From positions 360,011,840 through 360,075,839 of the forward strand of contig CAKMRJ010000001.1 of assembly GCA_928212115.1 (NCBI GenBank): a DNA stretch of 64,000 bases, given 5' to 3'. Position numbers and translations under genes: made by a program. Source of the DNA: Lactuca virosa. Taxonomy: Eukaryota; Streptophyta; Magnoliopsida; Asterales; Asteraceae. The notes beneath the pieces were generated by a model, which worked only from the letters and a program-made list of their open reading frames with translations, was not told the DNA's origin and did not search any database. Shown piece after piece: positions 20,532 through 32,156 of this stretch; position 1 is the first letter of the stretch; each line of letters begins with the position of its first letter.

Positions 20532-22173
20532 CAACAATGGGAGAAATTCATGTAAAGTTGATTTAAGTCCTTAATATAACACCCAATATGATATATTAAG
20601 GCTAGGACCCAACAAACTATTTTATAACTTGGAAGAGGGATGCCGTAATCCAAGCTATAAAATATTTGAAGGTAGGTGAATGACGATTCACCAATTTCCA
20701 CCAAGATAAACGAAATGTATTATTAGGTTTTAATTGGTTTTGAAACTCCTAGATTCTTTTGAGATTCATTGAACTTTTCAATGGCATGTTTCAATCTCGA
20801 GTGTGCCCTTCAGGTTTTGTGACTGGGATGCCGAGGATCACAAAACAAGGTGTGAAGTAACCTGCAAATATACTTGGTACCCTTAATATTTACCCCTCAA
20901 TCGATGTGCCGGTTAACCACACACGCTCCAACGATACTATGATAAACATTAAGTTACCCTTTGCCTACCTTGTTAAGTCCAGGTTAGTGTGCCGGTTAAC
21001 CACACACGCTCCACTAACAGCTTAAACAAAGTGCAAAGTGTAATTTCATGGATTAGCACCTTATTCACATTTTCCTAAGTAACTAAGATTGGGAATTTAT
21101 AAGTGTTTAGTTACTTAGTATTTATCATTATACTTATAATGAAGGGAGAATTATAGTCCTTGTCCTACCTGTTCAGCTAACGACCCTCCACCGGTCAAGG
21201 AAGCGGTGAGTGAGAGTGGACACCCATTAAACTGCCATTTTATAGGCAGTAACCTTATACCCCCCTTATAGACCGGCTTCGTGAATGATGCCTACTAATG
21301 GTAAGACGACTTGCTCTTATACATATAATATATTAAACTTTTAATATTAAAATAGTATAAGGGTGTATTTTAGACATTTAAAATACTTGGTGGTTTAATC
21401 TATTAATTAAACTAGACTTTTAATTTAATTAAACTCAAACCATATATTTATGGATTAATAATACTCTTTTAATTAAACGCTTTAATTAACTATTAATAAA
21501 GTCCATAAGAGTTAATTTGAACTATTCAACAAAACATCATAATTCCAATTATTAAACTCAAAATTAAAACCATTTAATTAATTGTTTAAGTTATGAACCC
21601 AAGAGTTTTAGAATTCAATTCTTTTTTTCATAAAAAACTTTTCTCAAATTCCAAAACTTGAGGGCAAGTTTTGTAATTCTTGAAAACCTTTGGATTTCAT
21701 AACTTATGGAATTAATGGTGTTTTATGATGAAACTTTCCATGTTCCATAACTTAAGAACAAGTTATGGAATTCTTTAAAACATTAACACCAAATTTTGTA
21801 ACTCCATAAAACTTTGAATCAATTTTTTTTTTAAAAAAAAACTTTCATATCCATAACTTATGGAAGTTTCAAAAACCCTTAAGATCACAACTTAAAAAAA
21901 AAACTTTTTGAGCTCCAAAATTTTATAACAAAATATGTAACTCCGTAAAACATTTAGATCAAACTTTTAAAACTAATAAAATAATCATATCATTTTATCT
22001 TTTACTAAATTTGACCTAATTCAACTCATATAACAAATGATTCAAATTTTACAAATAATTCGTTTTTCATAAAACAACTAATTATCTTAAAATTTGACAA
22101 ACATCATGTTTTTTTTCCTTTTTTTTCCAACTTGAAAATAAAACATTTGCATCAATATAACAGAAAACAACTC
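20532..22173 (-). other. Copia-2 leader with class I and class II hairpins
   Basis: Non-coding. Class I H2 (20619-20663) has ATTTTATAACTTGG/CCAAGCTATAAAAT arms, 14 bp with one mismatch. Class I H1 (about 20806-20850) has TTTTGTG/CACAAAA arms and exactly the Copia-1 H1 loop. Class II copies lie at 20901-20934 (arms TCGATG/CAACGA, one mismatch) and 20983-21018 (GTTAGTG/CACTAAC), both with GGTTAACCACACACGCTC in the loop. The block 21168-21296 matches the Copia-1 leader core. The rest is A/T-rich. Confidence 0.72.
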
Positions 22174-22188
22174 ATGGCTCTGATACCA
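22174..22188 (-). other. Copia-2 primer binding site
   Basis: Plus-strand ATGGCTCTGATACCA is the complement of TGGTATCAGAGCCAT, pairing with tRNA-Met. It lies next to the LTR at 22190. Confidence 0.95.
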
Positions 22189-22189
22189 C

Positions 22190-22941
22190 TGTTGGGTTTT
22201 GAGCATTCTAACACTCCTATGGTGTACATGCAACCCTATAAACCTTGGATCTATGTTTTCTCTATTATACATGCAAATATTAACTATTCCAAGGTTTCAT
22301 CCTAACTAGCATATTATGAAGCACCTATACTACAAAGTTCTAGTTAGATGACATACCTTTTGATGTAGCTTGATGTCTTCAAGCTTTAAGAGCTTAGCCC
22401 CAATAGTGTGGAAGCCTCAAATGGAATCACAAATCACCAAAACACCTTGGAAGAACTTGAGAGAATATGTATGCACACTAAAATCGGCCCACTCTTATTT
22501 TCACACACTTGTGTCAATTTTGTGAGCCAAGGACCCCTTTATATATTATGGAGGATTAGGGTTACATCCATGTAAACCCTAATACCCATGACCTTTCATT
22601 TACATAGGATCCATGGGTTAAAAGCTCCATGGACCATCCATGAAAGCTTAGCCCAACCTAAATGAACTTGGCCCATTCCATATATATAAGAGTCCATATT
22701 TAATTAGTTCTTTTTGATCACTTAATTAATTCTAAATTAATTCTTGATCAATACTAATTAAATAATATGATTCCATATTAATATATTAGAACTTATAATA
22801 TATTAATATAAATCATAAATATACTATTCTCAAAAGACTATCCATATAAATTGTGCCGGTGAAGTGCAACCCAAATGGACCATGCCAGGTTGGGTCAAGT
22901 ACATACCAAATATAGTTATGGACTTAGACATTAATCCAACA
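22190..22941 (-). mobile_element. Copia-2 5' LTR (752 bp)
   Basis: Nearly identical to 15308-16061. Visible differences are about three base changes and a two-base TA indel. Confidence 0.94.
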
Positions 22942-22946
22942 CTTCT

Positions 22947-25120
22947 TCCATAGAGTGCTTGAGTCGGAGAGAGATGAGTTGATCTAACTGAGCTTCTCTT
23001 TCCGCAACTGTTGGTCCGGACTAATTTAAGAGAGACTGAATGATGGCATCAAGTTTCGAATCCAGTCTGGAGACCTTTTGGTCAAGTTTTTTGTTGGGTC
23101 TGTTACAGAAGTTTCGATTGTGGTGACTTTCTTCATGGTATCAGACACATTTGTTTGCATCTCAAGGAGAGCAAATGGATCGATATGATCACCAGCTGAG
23201 GATCCGTTGTCAGAATTTGAGTGTAGAGGCTTTTCTTTGTGAGGATTGGGATATGTAGATGGATCAGGCTGAGTTGTAGCATCATCTTCATGAAGTTGGA
23301 TATTAGAGTTGGATTCACCATTCGGAGTGGTTGAGGAGGATGAGCCGAAGTCGAAGGCAGACTTGGAGGATGATGGCTTAGATTGAAATCGGACAGAAGA
23401 CAGGAAGTTGGTGTCCGGAACGGTTTTTCCTTCATCAGTCAGCATGATTTCTTCAGATAGTTCTTCATTGGGATCTGTTTGGATGAAGTTATTGTGAGAT
23501 GTGACTGGAGGTTGTTCCGAAGCAAGCTCGTTGTCGGCGTCATCATCAGTGGGAGGAACATATGGAAGATTGCTTTGAATGGACCTGTTCCTCATTGAAA
23601 TAAGCGTGGCTTCCACTTGAACTCTTGTAAGATCCGTACGTCTTGAAGCAGCCATGTTCACATAATCTTCCCATTTGGGATCATTAGCACCTGGTCGTCC
23701 TGTACGCCTTCCGGGTATCAGACCGGTTGAGGCATCTGAACTCGGAGGGACTGCTCCAACTTCGGAATTCTTAGGGTCCGGAACAGGGGTTCCGGAGTAT
23801 GTGCGTGTAGAAACAAGTGGGATATCAAAAGTGACACGTGGGTGTGTACCATGGGGTGCAAGGAACTATGGTCAACACCAACATCACCTTTTTGAGAAGG
23901 TGAGGGTGGATTATGTGGACACTCCCCGTGAGTGTGTGCTTGTGATTTTGAAACATCGAGGGGTACCTCAGATGAGTGGGCAGGAGGGGTGTTCGGACGG
24001 CCAAAGTCAGCCTGAATGTCATGAGCATCTTCCTGTTGAGAGGAAGAGCCGAATTTGGTTCTCTTTTGAGGCTTTGACTTAGTGGGGGAAGTTTTCCGCT
24101 TTGCGGACTTCTTCGACTTTCTTGGTCTGGAAGAAGTTGGTTTGGCCACTTCCGAAATGGGCTCAATGGGGAGTTGGGCAGACTGTGTTGGGTCGAACAC
24201 AGTCGAATTCTCCAAATGTTGTTTCAGATAAATAGAATCGGAAGAGATTAAGGCCAACATGTGGTCCGTAAGTCGTCTAACCGGACCAAAAGAGGATTGG
24301 TCCGGAATCCTATAAGCCTTGACAGTCTTGAATGAAACACGTACCTCCGGAGGATCTGTGGAAACTGGAATTGGTACGGAAAGCTCATGGAAGAGTTGTT
24401 GAATCGTCAGTGCCCAGAACCTAGGGCTCGAAATTTCGTTGTCCTTTCTCTTGATGGCAAATTTGCAGAAATCTTGCCATAGGACCTCCGAAAGATCAAC
24501 AACGTTGTCACGTCCGGAGTAGATGCTATAGACGACGTGAAGCCATTCCTTGCTGAGTGTATCGGTTCCTCCGTGCATACCAGATAGCCCTCGAATGATG
24601 AAGTGCATTAGCACAGTCCAAAGTCCAAAGACGGCTGATTTCTTGAAGTCTTTTGCTCTATAGCTTTGATTGTAACCAATGTGGTTCAGAAATGTCTAAA
24701 ACTCTTCAGTAGTGGGTTCTTGAATTTTGAAACCCCTGGGGTTTGGTTTAACACCGATCGCTTTTAAGAAAGTAGATTTGTAGATTGGAATGATTCGATC
24801 GCCAATGATTTTTGTCTCCAACACACCGTCTACTTCCTTGATTCTTGAGAAAGCTCTGTGAAGATGATGAAGTGGAAGAGGTGGTTCGGGAACTTTAGTG
24901 AGAGGGATGGATATGGGATGATTTGCAATAAACTCGATCATAACCCTGACGGATTCATCGTAATCCATGGGGTTTAGGAAAACAATTGTGTGGTATCCCT
25001 GAGAAACAGTTCAGGCGATGCTGAAGATGATGAACCTTTGGAGCGTTTTTTCTTTGCAATGGACTTCTTTGGAGTTGAGGCGGTTGGTGCATGTTTTTGT
25101 TGTGAAGATTAGGAAGCCAT
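22947..25120 (-). pseudogene. SIRE env-like ORF, N-terminal part
   Basis: Reading the minus strand, an ATG at 25120 starts MAS, then a TAA at codon 4, then a Lys-rich segment (KKSIAKKKRSKGSSSS). After a one-base shift the frame continues as IVFLNPMDYDESVRVMIEF and runs through YRIPDQSSFGPVRRLTDHML, a basic KSKKSAKRKTSPTKSKPQKR stretch and Ser/Thr/Pro-rich sequence to REAQLDQLISLRLKHSMEE, where Copia-2 inserted. Another TAG follows PTTEEF near 24694. With the C-terminal part the ORF would exceed 1,300 codons. Two basic, nuclear-signal-like clusters are notable for a protein called env-like. Confidence 0.78.
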
Positions 25121-26067
25121 TTTTGCAGAGTGATGAGTGCTTGAAGAACACGATGAACACAGAGAGAATTTGAAGATTTAGGGGTTTTAAGCGCGTAAAG
25201 GGATAAAAGGGGTTTTAGATGGGTATATATAGGTAAGGAAAACGGGTCGGGTTAAAGGGTATAATGATGAGGGTCCGAAATAGGAGCGGGTTGCATTAAA
25301 TGAATAACCGTTTTTAAGGGGTAAGGTGACTTGAGAAAGGAAGGGTAGGGTTGTTTGTAGCTAGAAATGGAAAACCCAAACGGCGATTAGACGGTTGCTT
25401 TTGGATACGTGTAGTCGTGGCAATAAAATCAAGGAAGATTGGATAAGGATCCTCACAAAGTAACCGTTGTATGACGTTTCACCTTAAAAACCTTTGGTAT
25501 TCCGGATGATCGATTCCGGACAGTGTAAGATCTGTAGGACAAAGAGTTGGGCTCTGGAACATGGTTGTTTTTAAAAAACTGATCCGGAATGAAAAATAAT
25601 CCGGAGTGAGTTTGAGCTTTAAGAAAAAGTCGATTTCGGAGTAAAAAATTGGTTGCAGTTCCGGAAAAGGTTTATGATTCCGGAGCAAAAAATTCCAAAA
25701 TGATGATTTGAAGAGTTTCCGGAAGGGATTCGAAAAAGTTTCCGGAACATGATTTGGAAAGCATTCCGGAGTAAGATATGAGAAAACTTACGGAATGGAT
25801 TTTGAAATTTTGAAGTGCAGAATGTAATACCTTTCCGGAGTGGAATTCCGGGATGCCATTTTGAGGTATATTCCGAGATGAAAGTTTAATCACCAAGACT
25901 ATGTGAACTTGAACAACAAATAATCAGGATGAACTGTACAGCTTAAAACTTGAGTCATGGTTAGTAATAAAGACAAGTAAAAATGACCCTATGTATTCCG
26001 AGAGAAAGTGGTTCCGAGATAAAAAAATCTTTTTACGATCGAAACAATTTTTTGTCGAATACTTCTA
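25121..26067 (-). other. SIRE spacer between RNase H and env-like ORF, rich in CCGGA
   Basis: No supported ORF. Between about 25490 and 25860 at least ten CCGGA sites recur every 20-40 bases, mostly as TTCCGGA. It could hold a subgenomic promoter or splice signals for the env-like ORF; that is speculation. Confidence 0.6.
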
Positions 26068-26525
26068 TCAAAGAGAACAAGTCTCTTGAAAGAATTGAGG
26101 ATCTGACATCATCATACCCATCTTGTTCAGAAAACCATTGAATTTAGTTTCGTCTAATGCCTTAGTAAAGATATCGGCAATCTCATCGTCAGATGGAACA
26201 AAAATGAGTTCAATGTTACCATTTAAAACATGATCTTTTATGAAATGGTACCGTATGTCAATGTGTTTCGTCATGGAATGCTGAATTGGATTGTGAGAAA
26301 TCGCAATAGCACTTTGAGAATCACAATAGATTGGAATGCATTGGAAACGGTAACCATAGACCAAGAGTTGAGACTTCATCCATAGAACTTGAGAGGTACA
26401 GCTGGCAGCAACAATGTATTCAGCTTCGGCTGTAGAGAGTGCAATGCAGTTCTGTTTTTGGATGACCAACTAACCAAACAACCACCTAAGAATTGACAGC
26501 CACCTGATGTGCTTTTTCTATCAAG
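26068..26525 (-). pseudogene. SIRE-type RNase H
   Basis: Copia RNase H follows RT on the minus strand: STAEAEYIVAAS, YCDSQSAIAISHNP, TKHIDIRYHFIKD, FTKALDETKF. It degrades RNA in the RNA-DNA hybrid. The frame is separated from RT by a TAA after SNYGGL near 26526 and by a shift at the A-run in the WSSKKQN region near 26455. Confidence 0.9.
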
Positions 26526-28601
26526 TTAAAGACCACCATAGTTTGAATCTGAATAGGATTGAAGTAGGAAGCTCTCATTTGCTGGGTACCAGATTCCGAG
26601 ACTCTTTGTACCTTTGAGGTATCGGAAAATTTGTTTCACAACCAAAAGATGAGACATCCTTGGATTGACTTGAAATCTGGCACACATGCATGTGGAAAAC
26701 ATGATATCCGGACGACTTGCTGTGAGATAGAGCAGGGATCCAATCATTCCTCTGTACTTTTTTTCATCGATTGCTACACCTGAAGGGTCGGCAAAGATTT
26801 TGTGTTCGAAGCCCATTGGTACCTTGGTTGAGGCACAGGTTTCCATTGAATACTTTTTGAGGAGTTCCGAAATGTACTTCTCTTGGTGAATGAAAATTCC
26901 TCTGTTAGTCTGTTTGACTTGGAGACCAAGAAAGAAGCTTAACTCCCGATTCATGCTCATTTGGAATCGATTGATCATTAGATTAGAAAAGTCAGTAACC
27001 ATAGATGAATCCGTAGATCCAAAAATGATGTCATCCACATAGATTTGAACCAGCATGAGATGCTTTCCATTCGATCTTCGGAATAGAGTGGGATCTAGAA
27101 TACCTCTTTGGAAACCGGAGCGCTTTAGAAAGTCAGTGAGGGTCTCGTACCATGCGCGAGGAGCTTGCTTGAGGCCATAGACTGCCTTCCGGAGTTTGTA
27201 ACAGTGGTTCGGAAAGGAGAGATTAACAAATCCGGGGGGCTGGTTAAGATATACTTCAGAGTCAAGTTCACCGTTAAGAAAAGCACTCTTAACATCCATT
27301 TGGAAAACTTTGAAGCCTTTGTGAGCAGCATAATCTAGAAAGATTCTGATCGCTTCAAGACGAGCAACAGGAGCAAAGGTCTCATCATAGTCGAGCCCTT
27401 CAATCTTTGTAAATCCTTTTGCCACCAATCTAGCTTTATTTCGAATAATAACTCCTGCGTCATCAAGCTTGTTGCGAAATACCCATCTCGTACCGACAAT
27501 GAAATGATTTTGAGGAGGAGGCACGAGAGTCCACACTTCATTTCTATCAAATTCTGCCAGTTCTTCTTGCATGGCTGTAATCCAGTCAGCATGCTCTAAT
27601 GCTTCCTTGATGGATTTGGGTTCAACCATGGAGATAAATGCCGAAAAATAACATTCGTTTTGAACACTTGAGGCAGAGCGAGTTTGTACTCCAGCATTAG
27701 GATTTCCAATAACTTGATTTGGAGGATGATCCTTGGTCCAGACATGTAACCTTGGAAGTTCTTGAGCAGCAGACGAACCAACTACTACAGTAGAATTGAG
27801 TTGCTCCCCCTGAATGGTTTGAACGTGAGGGTGATGCTCCCCCTGAACTTTTGAACCAAAGAGGTTAACATCATCATCTGAATGGAACTCAAAGAAGTTT
27901 TCATTTTCATCAGTATTGACAGGATTGGAGTCGTCGAAATTGGCAGTTGCATCTTGGAAACCATCTACATTTGATTCAAGAGAGGGTTGACCAATCTCCC
28001 CCTCAACCTGAGAAGGTTGAAACGGTTTGGAAGCAAATGGAGGGAGGCTTAGGATTGGACCGGAGACGTTTTGCGAGACAGGAGCTTCCGAAGGAGAGAT
28101 AGAAGTGAGAATTGGCCTTGTTCGATAATCTGAATCAAGGGCTATTTCGGAAGGTCCAAAGAGAGTTTCAAAATCAACTTCAAGAATTGTTTGCGGTTTC
28201 GGACATCCTGGCGGTGGAGCATCAGACTCCATAATGTGAGTTGTAATATGGGTTGGGCCAGAATTTCGAACAAAGTTGTCATCGAATGTAACATCAAAGC
28301 TTTCTTCAATCACACGAGTTCTGCGATTAAGAACTCTGTAAGCCTTTGATTTTGAAGAGTACCCGAGGAAGATGGCTTCATCAACTTTGGGTTGGAACTT
28401 GGTGAGCTGATCACTGTTGTTCTTTATGAAGCATCTACATCCGAAAACATGAAGAAACGCGACTGTTGGTTTCCGACCATTCATTGCTTCGTACGGTGTC
28501 ATGTTGAGGCGTCGATTGATGATACTTCGATTTTGAGTAAAGCACGCAGTTGATACGGCTTCAGCCCAGAGATAGAGTGGCAGATTTGAGAAGTTAAGCA
28601 T
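26526..28601 (-). pseudogene. SIRE-type pol: integrase C-terminal part and reverse transcriptase
   Basis: A 691-codon open frame on the minus strand, the longest in the window. It begins in the integrase C-terminal region (LPLYLWAEAVSTACFTQNRS, TPYEAMNGRKP, LHVFGCRCFI) and, after a variable Pro/Ser-rich linker, contains the full RT_2 domain: WRVFRN-type GTRWVFRNKLDD, RLVAKGF, DVKSAFLNGEL, VYGLKQAPRAWYE and the catalytic IYVDDIIFG. RT makes cDNA inside the particle. The frame ends at a TAA in SNYGGL just before RNase H. Motifs fit the SIRE/Maximus clade. Confidence 0.93.
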
Positions 28602-29170
28602 GGAACGAGCAGCTACAACAAGAGTTCTATTGTGTCTTTCAACTACACCGTTATGTTGTGGAGTGTACGGTGCTGAGAAGTTGTGGTCAATTCCTTTCTC
28701 GGTGAGGAATTTTTCAATGGTTCCATTGGTGAACTCTGAACCATTATGACTTCGGATACGCCTAACAGGAAGTTTGGTAAGGACTTCAATTCCTTTGATA
28801 AAATTGATGAGTTCAGAAGCAGTTTCAGACTTTAATCTGAGGAAGAAAACTCAGGTGAACCGTGTAAAGTCGTCAACAATCACAAGAATGTATTTCTTAT
28901 GATGAAAACTTTCTACAGTGGTTGGTCCACAAAGATCAATGTGCAGAGTTCCAGTGGTTCCGAGATTGATTTTTCGATGATAATGGGATGACCCTTCTTT
29001 GATTGCTTTCCACACTCACATGCAGCACATAAATGATTATTTTCGAATTTGAGAAGAGGTAAACCTCTCACCATTTCACCAGATATGAGATCATTCATGT
29101 ACCTAAAGTTCAAGTGAGCAAGCCTTCGATGCCATAACCAACTGACGTTAGGAACGGCTTTGGAGAGAAG
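28602..29170 (-). pseudogene. SIRE-type pre-integrase and integrase core
   Basis: Minus strand. The pre-integrase zinc region (NFRYMNDLISGEMV, CAACECGKQSKKG) is followed, after a one-base shift near 28925, by the integrase core. The second catalytic aspartate is replaced: RSHNGSEF is read where RSDNG is normal. The glutamate in NGVVERHNRT is kept. A TGA interrupts near 28857. Inactive. Confidence 0.85.
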
Positions 29171-29569
29171 TCAGAGTTGTGGTTTGCCAATAATCATGTT
29201 GATGTAGAGTGGGTATATGTTCTTGTTGCGGTTAGACTTGATTAAACATTCTTTTCGATCTTCGTTCATTATGTAGCTGTGCTTCTTGAAAAATTCCACA
29301 CGTCGATTTGAATCAGTGAGCTGAGCAACACTTATCAAATTATGTTTCAGATTAGCTACATATGCTACATTTGAGATAGAGAAATTTACATTGGTGATAA
29401 TTCCGTAGCCACGAATTTGAGAGTTGGAGTTGTTTCCATATGTCACGTAACCAACATTTGGAGTAAGCTTGATATCCCGCAGAAAGTCTTTCTGCCCCGT
29501 CATGTGCATGTAGCAAGCACTATCAATATACCATATTGTTTCTTGCTCCGAAGCACATAGTGCCTGCAA
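29171..29569 (-). pseudogene. SIRE-type aspartic protease
   Basis: 133-codon minus-strand frame with WYIDSACYMHMTGQKDFL, the Copia protease signature, then NLISVAQLTD and NRNKNIYPLYI. The catalytic triplet reads DSA rather than the usual DSG, so activity is doubtful. It would process the polyprotein. Confidence 0.87.
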
Positions 29570-29572
29570 AAA

Positions 29573-30476
29573 TTAGTGAGAAATGGAGTTTTTAGGCTCC
29601 GAGTTAGATCTAAGGACATAGGCATGTGCTTTGGACTTGGATTGTGACTTCAGAACAACTTTGTGCTCCTTAAAAGTATTCTTTGCGTTTATAGGAAACA
29701 GAAAAAAGGCTAATGTCTTCTCATCTATCCAGTAGTCATATTCAATGACTTGGGAGTTGCGAACAGTCTTCTTCGGACTATTGACTTCCGGAGCGTTGGA
29801 AACAGATGTAACCTCCGGAATAGTTGATTTATCAATGTAAGATTTGACTTTCCACACAATATTCATTTTTGAAGCTTTTGAAAAGTTTGTTTTCTCAGCA
29901 ATTTTCGATTTGCTTGATGACACATTTGTTTTGGAAAGATTTGGTTTAAAAATTATGCCATCAGTTTTAGAAATGAAAACAGATGAATCAGTCCGAGGAG
30001 AGGTGTTTTGGACAGTCATGGTATTTGCACGAGATTTAGGCTGAGTGGTGCTGACTACTTTCTTAGGTTCTACAGGGCTAAGAGAATCAGAAGGTCTTTT
30101 GAGAATCTTAGTGGGTGTGAACTACTTTCTTGGGTTCTATTCGCTTCCTATGAGTCTGCAATTCTGACTACTCGATTTTCAATTTTGTATCCTCAAAACG
30201 CAACCTAAGACGATTTAGTTCACAATCCTTCTTCTCACTGGCGTCTATGGCAGACTCATAGGCTTTATAAATAGTGCTCATATCTGTTTGAATTTGAGTC
30301 AGATAAGGTTCACAAAGAGATAGATCAAAATTATTGTCAGTAATCATAGATTTTACCTGCTGAACGATGCTTCGACCTGGTGGATCATTTGTGGCCATAT
30401 AGCAGTAGTGTGGTTCAGCAACATCATCTTCATCTTCAGAACCGGAGGACCAATAGCCTTCTTCACATTCAATGGA
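29573..30476 (-). pseudogene. SIRE-type gag-pol linker
   Basis: Minus strand between zinc knuckle and protease. It includes YMATNDPPGRSIVQQVKSMI, a charged helical stretch (YKAYESAIDASEKKDCELNRLRLRFEDTKLKIE split across two segments) likely to be a coiled coil, and a Lys/Ser-rich segment (KTNVSSKSKIAEKTNFSKAS). Stops separate the frames at about 30168 and 29573. Confidence 0.7.
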
Positions 30477-31320
30477 TTACCTTACCATCAAGCACATGTT
30501 TCTTCCAGTTACCATGTCATCATCATCTCCGGATGACCAATATCCTTCAACATCTCTTGATACAGTTGTAACAAAAGCTTTCTCACTGTTAGTCATTTCT
30601 TGAGCTTTTCGGGCGTAGTATGCAGAGTCCTTGATCTTTGGTTTTTGTGGAGCTTCAGCCAAGCAATCTTTTGCAATGTGATTTGCATGTCGACACTTGT
30701 GACAAACAATTTTTGGTTTGTCAGATTTAGGATTCTGAAAAGGTTCCAAAGTAGAGTTTGGCTTAGTGATGTTAGGTTTGTATGCAGGAGGATTTTCCGG
30801 AGTTGGTTGTGATTCTGGAGTAGAGAATGTTTGAGGGTTGATTTGGTGAGGAGCATGGAATCGGTTTTGGTATGGTTTGTAATAGGAATTGAGAGGACGT
30901 TTGTATTTCATGGAGAGTAGAGAAAATTCTTGTTGGAAACGGAGTTCTGAGTCCATGGCTTCGGGGTCATCAATAGGATAGTTTTGTGTGTCTAAGATGG
31001 GTGTAGAAGGTTGGGCGAATGGAACAATGGGTTTGAAAGGGTCCGGAGTAGAAAAGTTCTGAGTGGTTGATTCGTAAGAACTGACCAGAGCAAGAGGGCC
31101 TCCGGAGAGTTCCCTTATGGTTTAAGCAGTATTAGACTCGTGTCCTTGAAGTTCATCAAAAAGTTGATAGAGCTTTAACTTTTTCAAAGAACCACTACTT
31201 TGACGACAAGATTTCACATTTCCCCATCCTTTACCGAGACTGTTTATGAATTTGAGATTGTACTCCAAATGAGTTCGGACAATCCCATGAGCAGTCATGT
31301 TGTTGACCACGATTCGGTAA
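30477..31320 (-). pseudogene. SIRE-type gag, C-terminal part with zinc knuckle
   Basis: Minus strand from the break with G4. NNMTAHGIVRTHLEYNLKFI and LKKLKLYQLFDELQGHE are the Gag core. A TAA near 31122 interrupts it, then the same frame runs to the knuckle CHKCRHANHIAKDC near 30750. The ORF ends at a stop near 30477. Gag residues between here and the N-terminal part at 48683 appear to be missing, so G4 insertion was followed by a deletion. Confidence 0.83.
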
Positions 31321-32037
31321 CGATTGTTGACCCTTACGGGTAGGTCTATAATTACGGAATGTATACTCCCAAGGTTTTATATAATTTAGATTTTATAGAC
31401 TTAGAATTTGTGATCTTTGCTCTACCTCCTGTTCCTTGTTTGGTTGTGGTTTTAGAGTAGGATCACTTATTTAAAGGTCTATTTAATCTTAAATTATATA
31501 CAACTTGTGTACACTACGCAATTATAGGAGGACCCTGTAAGGATCATCCCATAATGTTTCACTTAATCTCATAGATTCTTTAGACACTTCCATTCTCGCA
31601 CGACAAATCCTGATAGATGTAACCACTCCATCATAGCAGTTAGCAGGGAGTCAAGGAAGAACCAGAAGAGATTCATGAGAGTTTTCCAAGAAGTGATCAG
31701 CTAGAGAAACTAAAACGTCTTATGCGTTACACTAATAAATAATAACCTTGATTGACTTAGTGAGCTAGTGAATACACTGCTCACATTATGTGTTAGGATT
31801 ATTTCCTTTTCGTGCAACTGGTAACAGTTATTCAATTCACAGATATTCATTCGAGGATAGCCACTTCTGATTCATAAAGTTTATTTTATATAGACTCTCT
31901 TATGAATTGTTTCCAGAACCCTATGAAAGTCAGAACCAGATACAGTCAGAACTAGGATCACTTTGTCATTCAGCTTTCGGCTTATAACCACTGCTATAGA
32001 CTTATTTCCATCTCATCTTTGTATTCTTTTTAGCGAG
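31321..32037 (+). other. G4 5' remnant upstream of gag
   Basis: Non-coding. It carries one copy (about 31381-31600) of a unit with the core GTTCCTTGTTTGGTTGTGG that also recurs in the G4 LTR and at 44740-45620. No primer site is recognisable, consistent with a deletion of the 5' LTR end. Confidence 0.55.
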
Positions 32038-32156
32038 ATGCCTCCACGTCGATCAACGAGACGCACTACTCCGATAACTCCAACTCAAACACCAATATCT
32101 CCTCCACAATTCGATCCGGAAACTATTCAAGCTGCAGTGGTTGCGGCTGTTACAGC
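32038..32156 (+). pseudogene. G4 gag, first piece
   Basis: ATG at 32038 begins MPPRRSTRRTTPITPTQTP, then FDPETIQAAVVAAVTAV. This is the usual basic/Ala-rich Gag N-terminus. Copia-3 interrupts it; the frame resumes at 39794 after one copy of the ACAGC duplication is discounted. Confidence 0.88.

Larger units (their letters stand above)
15308..22941 (-). mobile_element. Copia-2: complete LTR retrotransposon with decayed gag and pol
   Basis: Minus-strand element with a perfect 5-bp duplication CTTCT (15303-15307 and 22942-22946) inside the SIRE env-like ORF. LTRs (752 and 754 bp) differ by about three substitutions and one TA indel, the youngest pair in the window. At the commonly used 1.3e-8 substitutions per site per year this suggests roughly 0.15 million years. 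Despite recent movement it has no intact ORF, so it was probably mobilised by proteins from another element. Confidence 0.94.

Noticed and set aside
22174..22188. tRNA gene signal
   Set aside because: Only the 3'-end complement of tRNA-Met is present; it is a primer site.
23675..24082. 135-codon plus-strand ORF
   Set aside because: Antisense of the SIRE env-like frame, which continues openly on both sides on the minus strand.
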